From Halocafeteria seosinensis (taxonomy: Eukaryota > Sar > Bigyra > Bicosoecida), in assembly GCA_001687465.1 (NCBI GenBank), contig LVLI01000350.1, forward strand, positions 1-64,000: a DNA stretch of 64,000 bases. The letters run 5' to 3'. The notes below the pieces were generated by a model, which made no database searches, had not been told where the DNA came from, and saw nothing but the letters and a program-made list of their open reading frames with translations. How positions within the stretch are numbered: position 1 is the stretch's first letter; each line of letters begins with the position of its first letter. This document shows positions 1 to 12,388 of this stretch, piece by piece. Both the position numbers and the translations under genes were made by a program.

Positions 1-723
1 GCCCCATTCTTGCCTCCATCGTTCCTTTCGCACCGCAACTAACATAGCCGCTGTGCTTAGAAGGGCTCTACTCATCAAAAGAGAGCGCATGGATACCATC
101 TCACTCGAATTTGTCGTATCAATACACTAGTAAACTCAGTTTAATTCCTTCAGCCAGCCTGCAAAGGCGTGTCCGGTCCTTCATTCCCCGGGACACTTAT
201 TAATTTTACGGTCTACTCTACCCCGACTAGCCTCACCTGATCAGGATATGCCTGAAAATCCAAGATTTCCTGGCTGGTGGGCTATCTGTCACATGTCTGC
301 CGCAGTCCGTTGTGAGCATTTAGCTGGACGTCGGCGAACAAAGCGGCAACAATCGCAATTACCGGTGTATTCTGAGGTGTGGCTGGATTCCTTTACGGAA
401 TCTTAGCAAGAAGTGGAGGCTGCTCCGGTCAGTCTTACCTCTGTAGTACCGGTGGTCACAGGCCAAGCACCTGAAAAAGGAGAAATTTCTCAGAAAAAAA
501 CTTGTGCAAAGCTTAAGCAACTAATCGGAAAAAAGAAAAGAACTGTATTTCTACACAAAGTACGCTCATGAGCAAACAATGTTTATGTCCCTAACAAGTA
601 ATGATCACTCACCACCTGTGCCAAATGACCCATTTGTAAGGTAATTGATAGTTTCCGAGCTATGCTGACCACCCAAAACATGATGATGTTGCGCGTTGAA
701 CGATTTTAGGCGGGGCCGGAAGA
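1..723. other. 5' flank without a recognisable gene
   Basis: I see no supportable coding region, RNA gene or repeat here. It is moderately AT-rich sequence that presumably holds the promoter and 5'UTR of the COQ10 gene starting at 724. Short open frames on both strands are scattered and resemble no family I know. Confidence 0.4.
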
Positions 724-1983
724 ATGCGACACGCGTTTCGCAAGGAATTGCAATGGAGAGCAGCACGGAACAAGTTGACATGGACTTGGCCATCTGCTGT
801 CACCACGATTCCAAGGCTATCGAGGCCCTTTTCAACGCGCCCTCTGCAGCACCAAGAACGGAGACTGCTCCAGTACGTTCCTACCACTGCTCTGCGCTGG
901 TCTTCCTGGTTTACCGAGAACGAATCTTTAATGGCAATTTCACTGCAGCTTCCCTACGTGGCTCGTCTATGACGTAATTACATCAGTTGACGATTACAAA
1001 TATTTCGTACCATGGTGCGTGGATTCGGTAGTTACTCGTAAGGATGTAAGTGTCTCTCTCGTGAAAACTACCATATGGAATGAGACAATTACATAACATG
1101 TGTTACCTCCTAACAGGATGCTTACCTGGAAGCTCAGCTAGCTGTCGGATTTAATGTCTTCCGAGAAAACTATACCTCGGCAGTGACGCTAGAGAATCAT
1201 GACCATTATAAGAAAGTTATCGCCTTAGCTAAAAATACGCAAATATTCCATTTCTTGCAAAATGAATGGTATCTTCAACCAGTCGTGTCGGAGCAAACGG
1301 CGCATGCTTTGCAGAAGGAAGGGAGGCTACAAAAGCCAGAGGACCTTGCACTATGCGAATCATGTTGGGTTTCTCTCCGTGTGGAGTTTGCGTTTCGGTC
1401 CTCCTTATATGCCCAAGCGTCATCTATGTTCTTGGATCAAGTAGTCCGCAGAATGGCGGAGGCTTTCGCAAAAAGATGTCACCACCGTTATAAGCGAGCT
1501 CTGCGCACAGGAGAGCTAAGGGATAGATATGAAGCCCAATTCGACAGGCTAGTTAGGACGGGAGTGATTGCCACAGGGAAGCAAACAAAACACCTACCTA
1601 GGGAGAACGGCACTCCCCCAGAGGATGTAGACCCAGGAAACGTTTACGAGGAAACAACCGACGAATCAAGATACGATTCCCAGAATACACGAAACAGGAA
1701 CTTATTTCGAAGGTTTCGGGAGTTCTTAAAATCTTTACCAAAACGGTTGTTCCTCCGTTTCTTCAAGAAACCGATGGACGAGTTCTCTTCAAACTACAAT
1801 AGTCCGGCTCGAGGGAGTGTTGACAGTACAGATGATAGTGATCAACATTCCGGGAATCGGGACAAGGAACAGACCCCAACGGGTGCTGCCAACGATAACA
1901 AGCCAATCGAACGTGCATCTTCGTCGCTATCTAGAAAGGCCCCCAAGCGTCCGCAGATCCCCAACACGTACTCCTGGTGGTGA
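724..1983 (+). CDS. COQ10: COQ10-like coenzyme Q-binding START-domain protein
   Basis: COQ10 is a mitochondrial lipid-binding protein that carries coenzyme Q and supports its synthesis and function in respiration. I read three exons: 724-872, 949-1045 and 1117-1983, which join in frame to give 370 residues. The N-terminus is rich in Arg, Ser and Trp and lacks acidic runs, as in a mitochondrial presequence. The START-like core is visible as LVYDVI, then YFVPWC, then a VGF...ENYTSAVTL strand, FEFRS, and the C-terminal helix DQVVRRMAEAFAKRC. These match the COQ10 family order. After the core, about 115 extra residues continue to the stop. They hold a basic stretch (LFRRFREFLKSLPKRLFLRF) and a Ser/Asp-rich tail not found in typical COQ10 proteins. 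The ATG at 724 is the first in frame and gives the presequence. Confidence 0.85.
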
Positions 1984-2312
1984 TACCCGCCAAATTAATG
2001 TCGTTCGTACGTACACGTAGGCGACCAAGGATGAGTAGAGATACTAGTACCTCCACACAGCAACCTCGATTAGAGACAGAAGTCTGGCACTGAGCCTGAC
2101 GGATGTACTACTTGTCTTAAACATAATGGCACTGGTAGAGTCCAACCAGCGTTAGCTTGTGCGCCCCTAGCTCTCGTCATAGAATAACGATTGGACTCGT
2201 GTGGGCGAAGTGTCACAGTCTCATGCAATTTGAAAGGAAGTGCACGATAACACTCCAGAATTGTAACAGGGGCGAAGTCGGGGTCCCTTCTTGTCCCCAA
2301 AGCACCACTCTA

Positions 2313-3120
2313 CTAGCTTTGGGGCCAGGGGTTATCACATTCTGTTGTAAAAGCAACATCATACAGAGTAGCAATATCCTGCAATGGCAGTTTGTGAAAC
2401 AATATGGCTCAGTCCTGCGTTTTGGGCGCTCCGAAGAAACGATAGCAATGAATTACCTACCTGGCAAGGCTCATCAACTCGGGTAGCTACACGAATCCTA
2501 GAAAAACATTCGCGGCTTAAATTTGCCTCCTGTAAGGCACAACGTACAGGACCCTCGTTGAATATACACACAGACGATATATGTTCGAGCTCAAAACCTA
2601 CAATGGGTCCTCCTATCCTAAGATCGAACACAGTATTCGCCCCAGCTTCACTCTTCGTTCCTTCAGGCATAAGCTGCACAGGATCGGGTGTAAGCATTTT
2701 CCAAGAGCCATATTCGTCTTGTAGAATACACAGTTCACTACAGAAATAGTTGCGAAACCTCAAGTGGTGCCAATAGCGGGTATCCAACACCACTTCACCA
2801 CATCTCCAGTTGCCTCCACCCACTTTCTTTGCTACTTCCTGTGGGAACTCGACTGCCCCTTGCCAATCAGCTTTGAGCGTCATCTCAGTCTTCCTCTTCC
2901 CTGGAGGATTCATTGCCTTCCCATTGGGTGCATTATCCACCTGGGAATGGACGGGAGAACTGTGGCCTCGAGCATCCCCCGTAGGAACCGAATGTTTGTG
3001 CGTGTGATGAGCTTTGAACTTCCGAAAGAGTTCATCGTCCTCTTCATAGGATGAACTATTATCGGCACTGCTTTCTTCGCCTCCATCAATGTAATCATAC
3101 CAATGAGGGTCCAATGCCAT
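2313..3120 (-). CDS. Hypothetical protein, 241 aa, two exons
   Basis: I do not recognise this protein. Exon 1 (3120-2461) starts with an ATG giving MALDPHWYDYIDGG, followed by an acidic Ser-rich stretch and a His-rich segment. It then forms a folded-looking region with aromatic residues and four cysteines (WRCGEVV, FCSELC). A clean GTAGGT donor after GAG-CCT-TGC-CAG joins in phase to exon 2 (2378-2313), which ends DIATLYDVAFTTECDNPWPQS. The splice fits the window's usual intron size (82 bp). The gene is divergent from ALG6, with start codons about 310 bp apart. There are no membrane segments. Function unknown. Confidence 0.5.
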
Positions 3121-3429
3121 CGTTCAGTTAAGGTCGTTGGTGATGATTGTCCTCGTTCCGTACAGCCCCCACAACAAAGGAGCTCAGCATGAACCAATGC
3201 AGATATGCACTCTATAGAAAAGTGGAAAAAAAATGAGGTAATGGCACCAAAATCATCCTGTATAGTCCATCTGAGTGGCCTCGGCATGGCCTTCACAACG
3301 CCGTTTTTGTGAAGTTCCTCTAATCGAGCTCTATATACACTGCATAGCGGTAGTACAGGTTGAAAAGAGGGTAGGAATGTGCACATATGTGTGTCTGGTG
3401 CAGTGGAACTCACGAAAAATGCATGTAAA

Positions 3430-5455
3430 ATGGAGGTGGAATGGCGCAGATACGTAAGCTATTCCCACCGCTTCGGCGTTGTAATTGCGCTGGGGCTCGT
3501 ATTGAGGGTGCTAGTGGCCCTTCATGGCCATTCAGGTGCGTCATTAGTAGTCTTAAACTTTGTTCCCATGGGTGCCTCGGTTATGCTCGTTTGTTTGCAC
3601 CACAGGCGAAGGGAAACCTCCCATGCATGGGGACTTTGAAGCGCAGAGGCATTGGATGGAAATAACTGTGAATTTGCCCCCTTCCGAATGGTATCATGAC
3701 TCTCCATCTAATAACCTCGAATATTGGGGATTAGATTATCCACCACTTAGTGCGTACCATTCTTGGCTCTTCGGGAAGATTGCTCAACGGATATATCCGC
3801 CACTCGTGGAATTATTCAAATCCCGTGGTATCGAAACCAGTGAGGCTAAAGTACGTTTCGTAATGCACGGATTTCCGTTCACATGCACCTTACCTTTTCC
3901 GTGTCTCCAGCTGTTCATGAGACTAAGTGTCTTGTTCAGCGAGCTGATTTTTGTCCTGGCCCTTTGGATAACGTATAGATGCTTATTGCCTGCGGCTGAA
4001 GCTACGACATCTAGCAGCAGCCTGTGGATCGATACTGAAACACAGGCCGACCTAGCATTAGCGGTTGTAGCAGCCCAGTTTTTGAATCCAGCATTGCTAC
4101 TCATAGATCATGGGCATTTCCAGTATAACCATGTTGCTCTCGCGTTTTGCCAACTCTCGCTCATCTTCCTTGCCAAAGCGTTGGCAACAACGACAGGTGC
4201 TTCAGGAAAGCAGAGGAACACGGATATGTCTATTTTTACGTGGCTAGCTTCTGGTGCAATGGCGTATGCAATCGCGCTATGCTTTAAGCAAATGAGTTTA
4301 TACATTGCTCCGGCTCTCGCAATGGGGCTGGGACTTCTTGTTTTTGACAGTGGTCACGTGTCTGCTGGTTGGGTTTCCAAGACTGTGGGGGTGACACTCG
4401 TATCAGGAGGGACTATTCTGTTTCTAAGCTTTGCTCCTTTGCTGAGATGGGATGCGCTTGGTCTTGGTATGCGACAAGGTACGCCAGCTGTCGATAGGAC
4501 CGTTGAGGCAGTGTCCAGATATTACAGAAGTGTGCTTTCCCGTTCATTAAGCCAGTACTTTACAGACTGTTTCCTGTGTCACGGGGAATATTTGAAGATA
4601 AGGTTGCGTCCTTGTGGTGTGCACTGGATCCCATCCTGAAGCTGAGACGTCGTATTTTATCGAACGAACTAAGCGTTAAGTGGATGCTGGTCGTCTGGTA
4701 TGGTATTGAATTTGGGTTGCCTTAATGTTCGGTGTCCTGTACCTGTTATATCATATCGTCTGCTTGCAGCATGTTGACCACTCTTGTTCTCCTAAGTCCT
4801 TTGGGGATGTATCTACGCAGATGCGTAAGCAAACGAGGGAATAGGATCAAGAATACTTTTTCCATGTCCTTCTGGACAATCAATATTGCTTCGGTCATAT
4901 CCTCGTGGGCATTTTTCCTGGGGTCGTTTCAAGGTAAGCGCATAAGTTGTATTCCGAGAGGGCGACGTTGATGGGAACAAGTTGGCTTCTACAGTGCACG
5001 AGAAAACTATACTGTTTTCCCTTCTCCCGTTGTGCAACTTAGTGGGAATACAGTCTCATAGTCCGCAAGTAGTGGATGGCGGACAATATTTGCGCGTTTT
5101 GCGTGATGCTTGGGGTGCCTGTTTATTGACTTTGTTTCCACTCCTCCGTAGAGATGGGCAGTACATACCGTTTTGGTTATTGGCAATTGGCTTTCTTGTC
5201 CAAACTCGCTGCGCAAGCGACATATCTTCAAGAAGTCCGCAATTTTCTGAATGGCTGACGGACAAGTGCATCACTGGGGGTGTAGGTTTGCTATGTCTAC
5301 TGCAGATCGGGTCCTGTGTCTTGCCTAATCCAATTGGCAGATGGCCGGATATCTACCCTCAGCTCACGGCTACAGCAGGTGCAGCCACCATTGGTAGTGC
5401 CCTTTGGTCGTCTATCTCGAGGCTATTGGGCAGTTTCAAAGAGAAAAAGCCCTAA
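3430..5455 (+). CDS. ALG6: ALG6, dolichyl-P-Glc:Man9GlcNAc2-PP-dolichol alpha-1,3-glucosyltransferase
   Basis: ALG6 adds the first glucose to the lipid-linked Man9GlcNAc2 oligosaccharide in the ER lumen, using dolichyl-phosphate glucose. It is a multi-spanning GT57 membrane enzyme. Six exons join in phase: 3430-3535, 3606-3850, 3911-4478, 4556-4697, 4770-4933 and 4995-5455, giving 561 residues (human about 507). Signature segments are [37 protein letters not shown] and [18 protein letters not shown], then SFQVHEKTIL, and alternating hydrophobic helices throughout. The DFEAQRHW segment carries the conserved first luminal-loop acidic residue. The chosen ATG gives a short cytosolic tail before the first helix. 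Internal acceptors were picked because they restore [12 protein letters not shown], typical of the family. Confidence 0.95.
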
Positions 5456-5757
5456 CCGGATATTAGGGCTGTATTTGAATGGAATAGAGGAGTGGTTGCA
5501 ATCAGCTCGCCTCAAAGATCGTCCGAGTACTTACCGGTGCCCCACTGGAACCGTAGTCTACAGGGATGATCGAAGTTTGCCCGATGGGACATCATCATCC
5601 GCGGTGTAACTTCTTTTAACCAGCTGAGATGGGTCCAATGCTTTAAGCGGGGCCTTAGCAGACAATTCACATTGAGACGTAGTTGAAAAGATGGAAAAGC
5701 AAAAGAAAAAGGATTGAAAATGTCGTAGAGAGGGGAATGTGTAAAAGTAAGCCTATT

Positions 5758-6789
5758 TTAGTCTGAAGGAGAGTCCCAAGTGCCCAATTGGCATTTTGGC
5801 GGTTCGATTATAATCTTTTCGTCAAGCGAAATGCGGGAGAAAGAGATTCGTTCGAAATATTGAGAACTCGGCGGGACTCTCAAAGAGCTTGTTGGGTTGT
5901 TGTGTGGCCTCATAACTGGGCAATATCGTTCCAGGGTATATTTTTCTGGGAAAGGGACGATCGAATAACATATGCGCATGTTATGCTATAGGACATGTAT
6001 TCTCTCCGCAGATGACCACAAAAAGGAGGGTAGTGCGAGGAAGATGTATATTTCTTGTCCTTTCTCTTTCAACAAGCACAAAAGAGAAAATGGTTCAAAC
6101 TATTCAACGGAAGCACTCATCTTAATGTCGGTAGCAGTAACAGCTCGCAGTTTGCTGAAAAATCCCGCGAGGTGCTTATCACTGACACGCGAGAGTTTCC
6201 TCAGGCTTGTCAAGAATTTCCCAATTATTTTCTACTTCAGCTGGAGGAATTGACAGTGCTTTCGGTCCTGCTTTACGAGTTAGAGTAATAACACTCAATG
6301 TATGAAACCTATATCAAGTATTACAAACGTCTTACCCGGCTTGCATAACCAAAACTGCGTCAAACTGTGAATAGCGTCAACTACTCTCAGGATGAAGTGA
6401 TCTATCACGTCGTCTACTTCCTCCTCGTCGCTAAGGATTTCCCAGAGTAGATCCCTGAAAGTCCATACGCCCCATTCCTCGTCCCTTCTAGCATAAACAC
6501 TAACATCACCGTTTTGCAGCCAATCATTTTCCGCCCACGATCTATCAAACTGTTTCATCCAGTCCTCTGACCAGGATGTGGGGTGCGTATCTGTTGGACA
6601 ACTTGGATCATTCAGCGGTGTATAGCTCAGAAGGTCCCTGATACTCTGCAGTACTTCCCAAACCTCCTTCTTCTTATTTTCATTGCCGTTGCATAGACAC
6701 TCCACATCCCGTTTCAGAATCACGGAAAAGGAAGGAGCTTCCAGCATGTGTACAGCTGCGCAGTCACTGTTGGACGCAAGAGCGCTCAT
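5758..6789 (-). CDS. Hypothetical multi-exon gene, structure unresolved
   Basis: Exon 1 runs from an ATG at 6789 and encodes an acidic, Trp-rich region (for example EEWGVWTFRDLLWEILSDEE). It ends at CKPG with a GTAAGA donor near 6335. The acceptor at a TAAAGCAG site restores the frame as GPKALSIPPAEVENNWEILD. Beyond that, two or more competing splice solutions exist before a possible last exon near 5979-5758 reading PPKCQLGTWDSPSD. I do not recognise the family. The first two exons look genuine; the 3' end is uncertain. The gene is divergent from the CFAP69-like gene, about 700 bp away. Confidence 0.35.
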
Positions 6790-7487
6790 TTCTAGTGTGC
6801 AATCGCTTTAACTTCCTCCTGATAAAATATCCGAGCCAAAAAAGTTTTTCAACACGTGTTGGAGAAAGTTACTCAAGTTAACGACTTACCTTTTCGCCGA
6901 AATGGACTTTCTCAACCACAAATGCAATGAGAATATAAATAGTTAATGCTCTAGAGAAAATGATTTAATTTGCGCTGACAACATATAGTTAAACTGAATA
7001 TAGAAATTAGCAGCAGACTTGAACTTTAGCACGTGAAGTTACACGGGACCTGAAGACTTCTGAAGTTCGAAGTGTAACGGGTCTGAACTTCGTTCAAGAA
7101 GTCACTGAGAAGTTGCGAGGCACCCTTACCACCCTTAGATGGCCAAAATGTGAAGAATTCCTCCAAGAAGACAAGATTCAATTCCTCAACCATATGAATC
7201 AGCTATATGATGTTATGCCCACACGGATAAACTCTTTTCCACAACTTGTTTGTACCTGAAAACCAGACAAACAAATGTTGGAGTCCAGAAATAAATGAAT
7301 GACCGAACTGATACAGGGCTTCTCGAATGTCGATGAATGAGTATCATGAGTTTTATCACAGTTTTGAAAGTTGTGCCGTGCCTATCCTTTCTGTGAATGG
7401 GGACGCTTTTGTAAAGTGCAGTTGAGCGCCCGTGAAGCTGGAGGACCGTTAACACACTAGCGTCAAGCTCACCGTTGGGGAGCCAAT
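6790..7487. other. Intergenic, divergent promoter region
   Basis: About 700 bp between the starts of two divergent genes. It is AT-rich on the left. A weak inverted repeat (GTTACAC at 7038-7044 with GTGTAAC at 7072-7078) sits amid repeated GAAGTT/GAACTTC words. No RNA gene was recognised. Confidence 0.4.
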
Positions 7488-10400
7488 ATGGACTACTCAG
7501 GCCCAGAAGAAGACACTGCGGTGTCTCATGATCATCGTAAAGCCGATATGGATAGCTCAGTTGTACAGGAAAGTGATGCAACTCAGCAGGAGCCTGCGCC
7601 TCACGTCCAAACCTCCGAGTACGATGTGGATAATGGACCAGATTCTGGGAGATCTCATGAACAAAGGGAGTCCGGAAACTCGCGAGAAGGAGATTCACCC
7701 AGAGGTAATTTTGCCGCTAGCAGTGAAGGAGGAGGAAAAGGTGGTAGTTCGTCTCAGCTCAAAAGAACTCAACCTTCCTCCGCGTCCACAGCGCGCTCCA
7801 TTAGTCGAGCTACAAGGGATCATTCACAGATTGACCGACTTTGTCAGATGTTTATCGATGAACATTCGGAGGACTTGATACAGCGTCAAATAGACAGTTT
7901 GATCAGTTTCCTGCAGAATAATGAAAATGGGTAAGTAGCTACGATAGTGTCCTGCAACGTAGATAGTTGAGAGTTACGCGACGACGTCTCCATTGGATCC
8001 AGGTATGATATTCGAACCATTGACGGATTAGCAGATCTTATACCACTAGTGGCGGAAAGTGTTGATCGGCGAACTCACCGGGAGTTTCCACCTCTCCTCG
8101 CTCAAATTATTGCTCTGTGTCAGAAGCCAATCCGAACTGACTTTTCTAGTGAATCGACGTCCCAAGATCAGACCTTGTCGAAGTTTCTGCGATCGCTCAA
8201 AGATTTGCTATACTCGCGAAGCGAATGTGTACGTGTTGCTGCAATGGAGACTCTCTCTTGGTTTGCTGCGTCCGATGAAATATACAAGGCTTGGCTTGGG
8301 GAAGGGTCTCACCGTAAACTGGATAGTCGAGATTTGTCGTTGAGGGAGCATATCCGGAAGTTAATTCCCCGATGCGGCATTCTTGCGGACGTTATACACC
8401 AGTTTCAACAGCAGATCGATGAATTGACACTCCCCCCTAGTACTGGTGATGATGATGATCAAGGAGGCAAGGAGCAAAAACGAGAAACAACAAATGGTTC
8501 AGAGGGGTTAACCAGCCGTATTGATGTTCTTGCGGATTCCTTAGGATCTACAGCTGGCTTGAATACCCCGATTGTGCGAAATACTAGCTTAATGCAGGGC
8601 ATCAATTTGCCATATTTTTTGGAAGTTATCGTCCGGTTTCTTGAATGGACGTCGGAGTACCCTCTGAGCTCGAAAGTGCTGATCAAAAACGGAATTTGTG
8701 GCTCAGTAGTGACTTTGTTGGATTATTTGGCTAGCACAAGGCTTGAATATCGGATATTACCGCATATATGTGGCCTTCTATGGAACGTATGCGAACATTC
8801 CTTGAGACGATTTTCATCATCGGAGGTAGTTTTGTCCCTCGCTTCTCTGCTGAGGAAACATCGTTTTCACAACGCGTGCTATCTGCTATCTAAAACTCCT
8901 GTTTTCCTAATATTGAATCAGCTGCTCGAGAAAGTCGTTCAAACCACACGAAAGGCTGATGATAAAAGCATCAGGAATGACCTAACAATAATCGTCACAC
9001 TCGTATGTAAGTCACCGTCTCCTCCGCCCACAGAGAGTGGTAACGGACCTCAAAACATGGATCCCTACGGAGGAGACCGCGTTTTAGCAGACCTGGTTGA
9101 GTCTTTTGCTAGCGATTTTCAAGACAATGATAAGTTTCATAATGGAGGAGCTCTATGCTTGAAATCTGGCTTGTTGAATACGGTTCTTGTTTACGGATGT
9201 GCATGCGAAATGGGTCTGCAAACTGAGGGTTCCTATAGATGGTTTGGGACGTCCGACGAGGCTGATCTCGAATTCAAGCAACTTTTGTGGGACTTAGTGC
9301 TTGTTTGCGTAAATGCCGAAACGGAAGCGTATCGATGGGTACATGAAGCGGAGAAAGAACTAGAACGGTACCGATCAGTCACGCGCACTTCGGATTCAAT
9401 GACGCATCAGCAGGACGGAGAACTCGGCTTTGCCAGTACAGCTGATTTTAGCTGGCCTGTGCTGCGGGAAGTAAAACACTCCAGCTTCATTCAAACTCTT
9501 TTGGCGTATCTGGACCCTCTTCAAGAATCTCACCCATACCTTGCTACCTGGAGCCCTGCACAACGACGTACATTAGAACTTCAGTCCTTGTCAATACTGA
9601 CGCAGTTAGCCCCTTTGTGTCTACCAGAGTTTGGTGAAGCTGGGGGTATCGAAGTGCTGACGCTATACTTGAGAAAGCATTGTAGTTTCCTGAGCGTGAA
9701 CCAATTACAAGGGAGGAAACCAGCTGCAGAGAACAGTGTCTTGGAACTCTTACGAGAGTACGGACTTCTTGATTTGTATCAAAGCCACTGCCGTGTGTCT
9801 GTAGAGGATGACGACGAAGATGAACCAGTTCATAATTCATGCTCGGAAGGTGAACATGATAATGATAGATTTTACTTAGCACTCAAACTGGTTGCTGCCG
9901 TCGCTGGTTTCAACGTCGGCATAACAGGAATGGGAACAAGCCTTCCATGGAATAGGAACTCGGGTAGAACCCCTCTAGTACAGACTTCTCCTGAGGCTTC
10001 TGCAAGAAAGTACTTGGATTCATTTTCCAGTAGCAATAAAGAGTCTGATAAAACAAGTAAAGAAGGGGAGTTATTGAATCCTCAGTGGGCCCCCGTAGAC
10101 TACTCAGAAGAGTTTGGCCATTTCGGCTGCCCGGAAGACATTGTCTACACTCTCGCTATGTTGTCATTCGATGCTCAATCGGCAGTAAGTACGCAAGGAC
10201 ATGCTTCTGCATTAGAATTGTCTACTACACAAAGCATGACACAAATGGGAGGCGCAATTGGTATAGAGAATCAAACTTCGAACATTTCTCAAACTCAAGG
10301 TTCCAAGCAAACGCTCGGTATCGTCGCCAGTATGGGAGGTGCATCTACACCGGTCGGTCACGTCGTTGAAATGGCTCTGATAGCGATCTCAGGCTTATGT

Positions 10401-12050
10401 CAAGCCCGCAATGTCCCAGAGCCGGAGCTCAGAGGCACAGAGTCAAATTCTGTAGCCGAAGAAGCTGCAGCAGCTGTGGAGGCATCAAAGAGCATGGAAA
10501 TTGAACTAGAAGCAAGAGCTCGCAATAATCGATTACGTCTACTAAATTGTGGAGCTACGGAGATACTACTTGTGTGGTTGCGATGCTATATGAAGCAGCA
10601 AATGAAACAGCATTATCACGATATATCAGACGAAGTTAACGGGCCTACTCCACCGGAACATTCGAAGCAAAGTCAAACATCAATGAAGGCCCACGTCCTG
10701 GGCGCCAAAATGAAAGGAGGAGAACGACCTCCCGCCGGTCGCCCTAGACTCAAAAGAGTATTTACTAATACTGCCGCAGCCGCTGGAGAAGCTGGAGATG
10801 CATCTGGTTTCCCCAGGGTGGGAGCTGCAATACTTTCCGCTATATGGGCTTTATGTACAGAACTTGAGGCCATTGAAATATTTGTGCGGGGCGACGGGAT
10901 TCCAATGCTTTTGGACCTTTTGGAAATTTGCCCTCATGAAGAAAAGGGGCAAATTTTAGGCTTTCTGGCGGATTTAACAAGTGTGAATAGAGAGTCAGAT
11001 AAATGGCAGTGGCAAAACAAAGGCGAACGAGAGGTGATATCCCTCGTTAGCGGAGACCACATGTCTAGAGAGAGTATATCAAACTCTATCCGAAGCTTTA
11101 TTCAGGGATGGAGGAGCAGTGTCTCCGGAAATAATGCTTTATACGTACTATGTCGGATATGGGCCAATGAAGAAGATAGACTGGGAATAAAACGAGGCCA
11201 ATTCGGAGAAATCTTGCAATTCATACGCCCCTTGGATGGAAGAGAAACTGATGACGAACACGAGGAAGTAGCGTCCGCCAACGGAGCCCCTTCTTTCGCT
11301 TCTCAGTCTACGTTGGTTCCCAAATTGTCCAGTAGAAACCGCCCTCATCTCTCTAACCACTCCATTGAGGGGGAAATGAGTGTTGGCGAAGGGTCACGAA
11401 GCTCCGCATTTGACCGACTGAAGGATGCATTGCGAGCAGCGAAAATGTGGCAACAACTTGAAGGACGAGAACCAAAGCGGTCAGTCCAGAAATCAAAATG
11501 TATTAGCTCGGTGGAGGAAGAAGTACGAAAGAGCATGGATTTGCGCCCCAAACTATTCTGTCTTTTTGATGCTTTTGGTTTCGAAGAAATTTATGAGGGA
11601 CAGATGGGTCCTTTTGAGAAAGTGGCTAAGTACCCTAGACTGCAAAACGTATTAGCCTTGGCAGAATATTTTCAAGAACTCTTGATATATGCCATGTGGG
11701 ATGATGTGCGTCGATCGCTCTCTGGAGAACCTGTAGAAGGCTGGGAGGAACGTGACAAGGCTGCTGCCGTAGTTGGGGTCACTTCAGATAGACAGCCGGT
11801 AAAACCTATAGGAGCCGATGCTGCGATATTAGCATCAAGACTTGAAGATGGTACTTTAACAGCAATGTCCGTCAAACGCAAACAAGAAGACATAATTGCA
11901 GCAACCAGGAACGCCCAATCGCGGGACGAGCAGGAGGAAATGCAGAAGGTCTTGAACCGACGAGCAGCTGACGAGAGGAATGCGAAACTTGCAGCCGCCA
12001 CTAAACGCAGGAGAAGCAGCAAAGAAAAGACCTTGATGAAGAATGCGTAG
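7488..12050 (+). CDS. CFAP69-like armadillo-repeat protein
   Basis: CFAP69 is an axonemal (cilium/flagellum) ARM-repeat protein. Here exon 1 (7488-7930) encodes an acidic, Ser-rich, low-complexity leader. A 72-bp intron leads to a very long exon (8003-12050), for 1496 residues in total. The body is almost entirely alpha-helical with ARM-like Leu-rich helices, such as LLWNVCEHSLRRF and GAAILSAIWALCTELE, and several disordered acidic inserts. The C-terminal part resembles the CFAP69 end: YAMWDDVRRSL, then KPIGADAAILASRLEDG and a charged helix ending in KRRRSSKEK. It is much longer than human CFAP69 (about 940). The identification rests on overall architecture and C-terminal resemblance only. 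Another ciliary or generic ARM protein is possible. Confidence 0.5.
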
Positions 12051-12388
12051 AACTACAGTGAAGCTGAAAGCTCCTAGCAATTCGCTTTGTAACAGAGCAG
12101 AACAAGTAATATCTCCAACAAAAGGAGATCACAGGGACTGTGGCTCCTGTATTACGTTCCTTTTGGCGCGACCAACGTAGTCTCGGAACATTAGTGAGAT
12201 AAATAGACCTGAACCATTTCATCTCGTTTACCGCCATTTGTCAACTTGACACTTAACTTCTGTGCATTCCCTTTGTCTTCTTTCCTTATCATTAATATGC
12301 AATGGGGTCAGATGCACGGGAAACGACGCTTCATAGTGTTTGCCTAATGGCAGAAATGTCACCCGCGCCCATTCAATTCGAAGTGCCC
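12051..12388. other. Convergent 3' ends
   Basis: A 338-bp gap between the stop codons of the CFAP69-like gene and PIGF, which face each other. I see only presumptive 3'UTR sequence. Confidence 0.5.

Noticed and set aside
7038-7078. Inverted repeat GTTACAC/GTGTAAC with GAAGTT words
   Set aside because: Seven-base arms with a 27-base loop are within chance in a 700-bp AT-rich gap.
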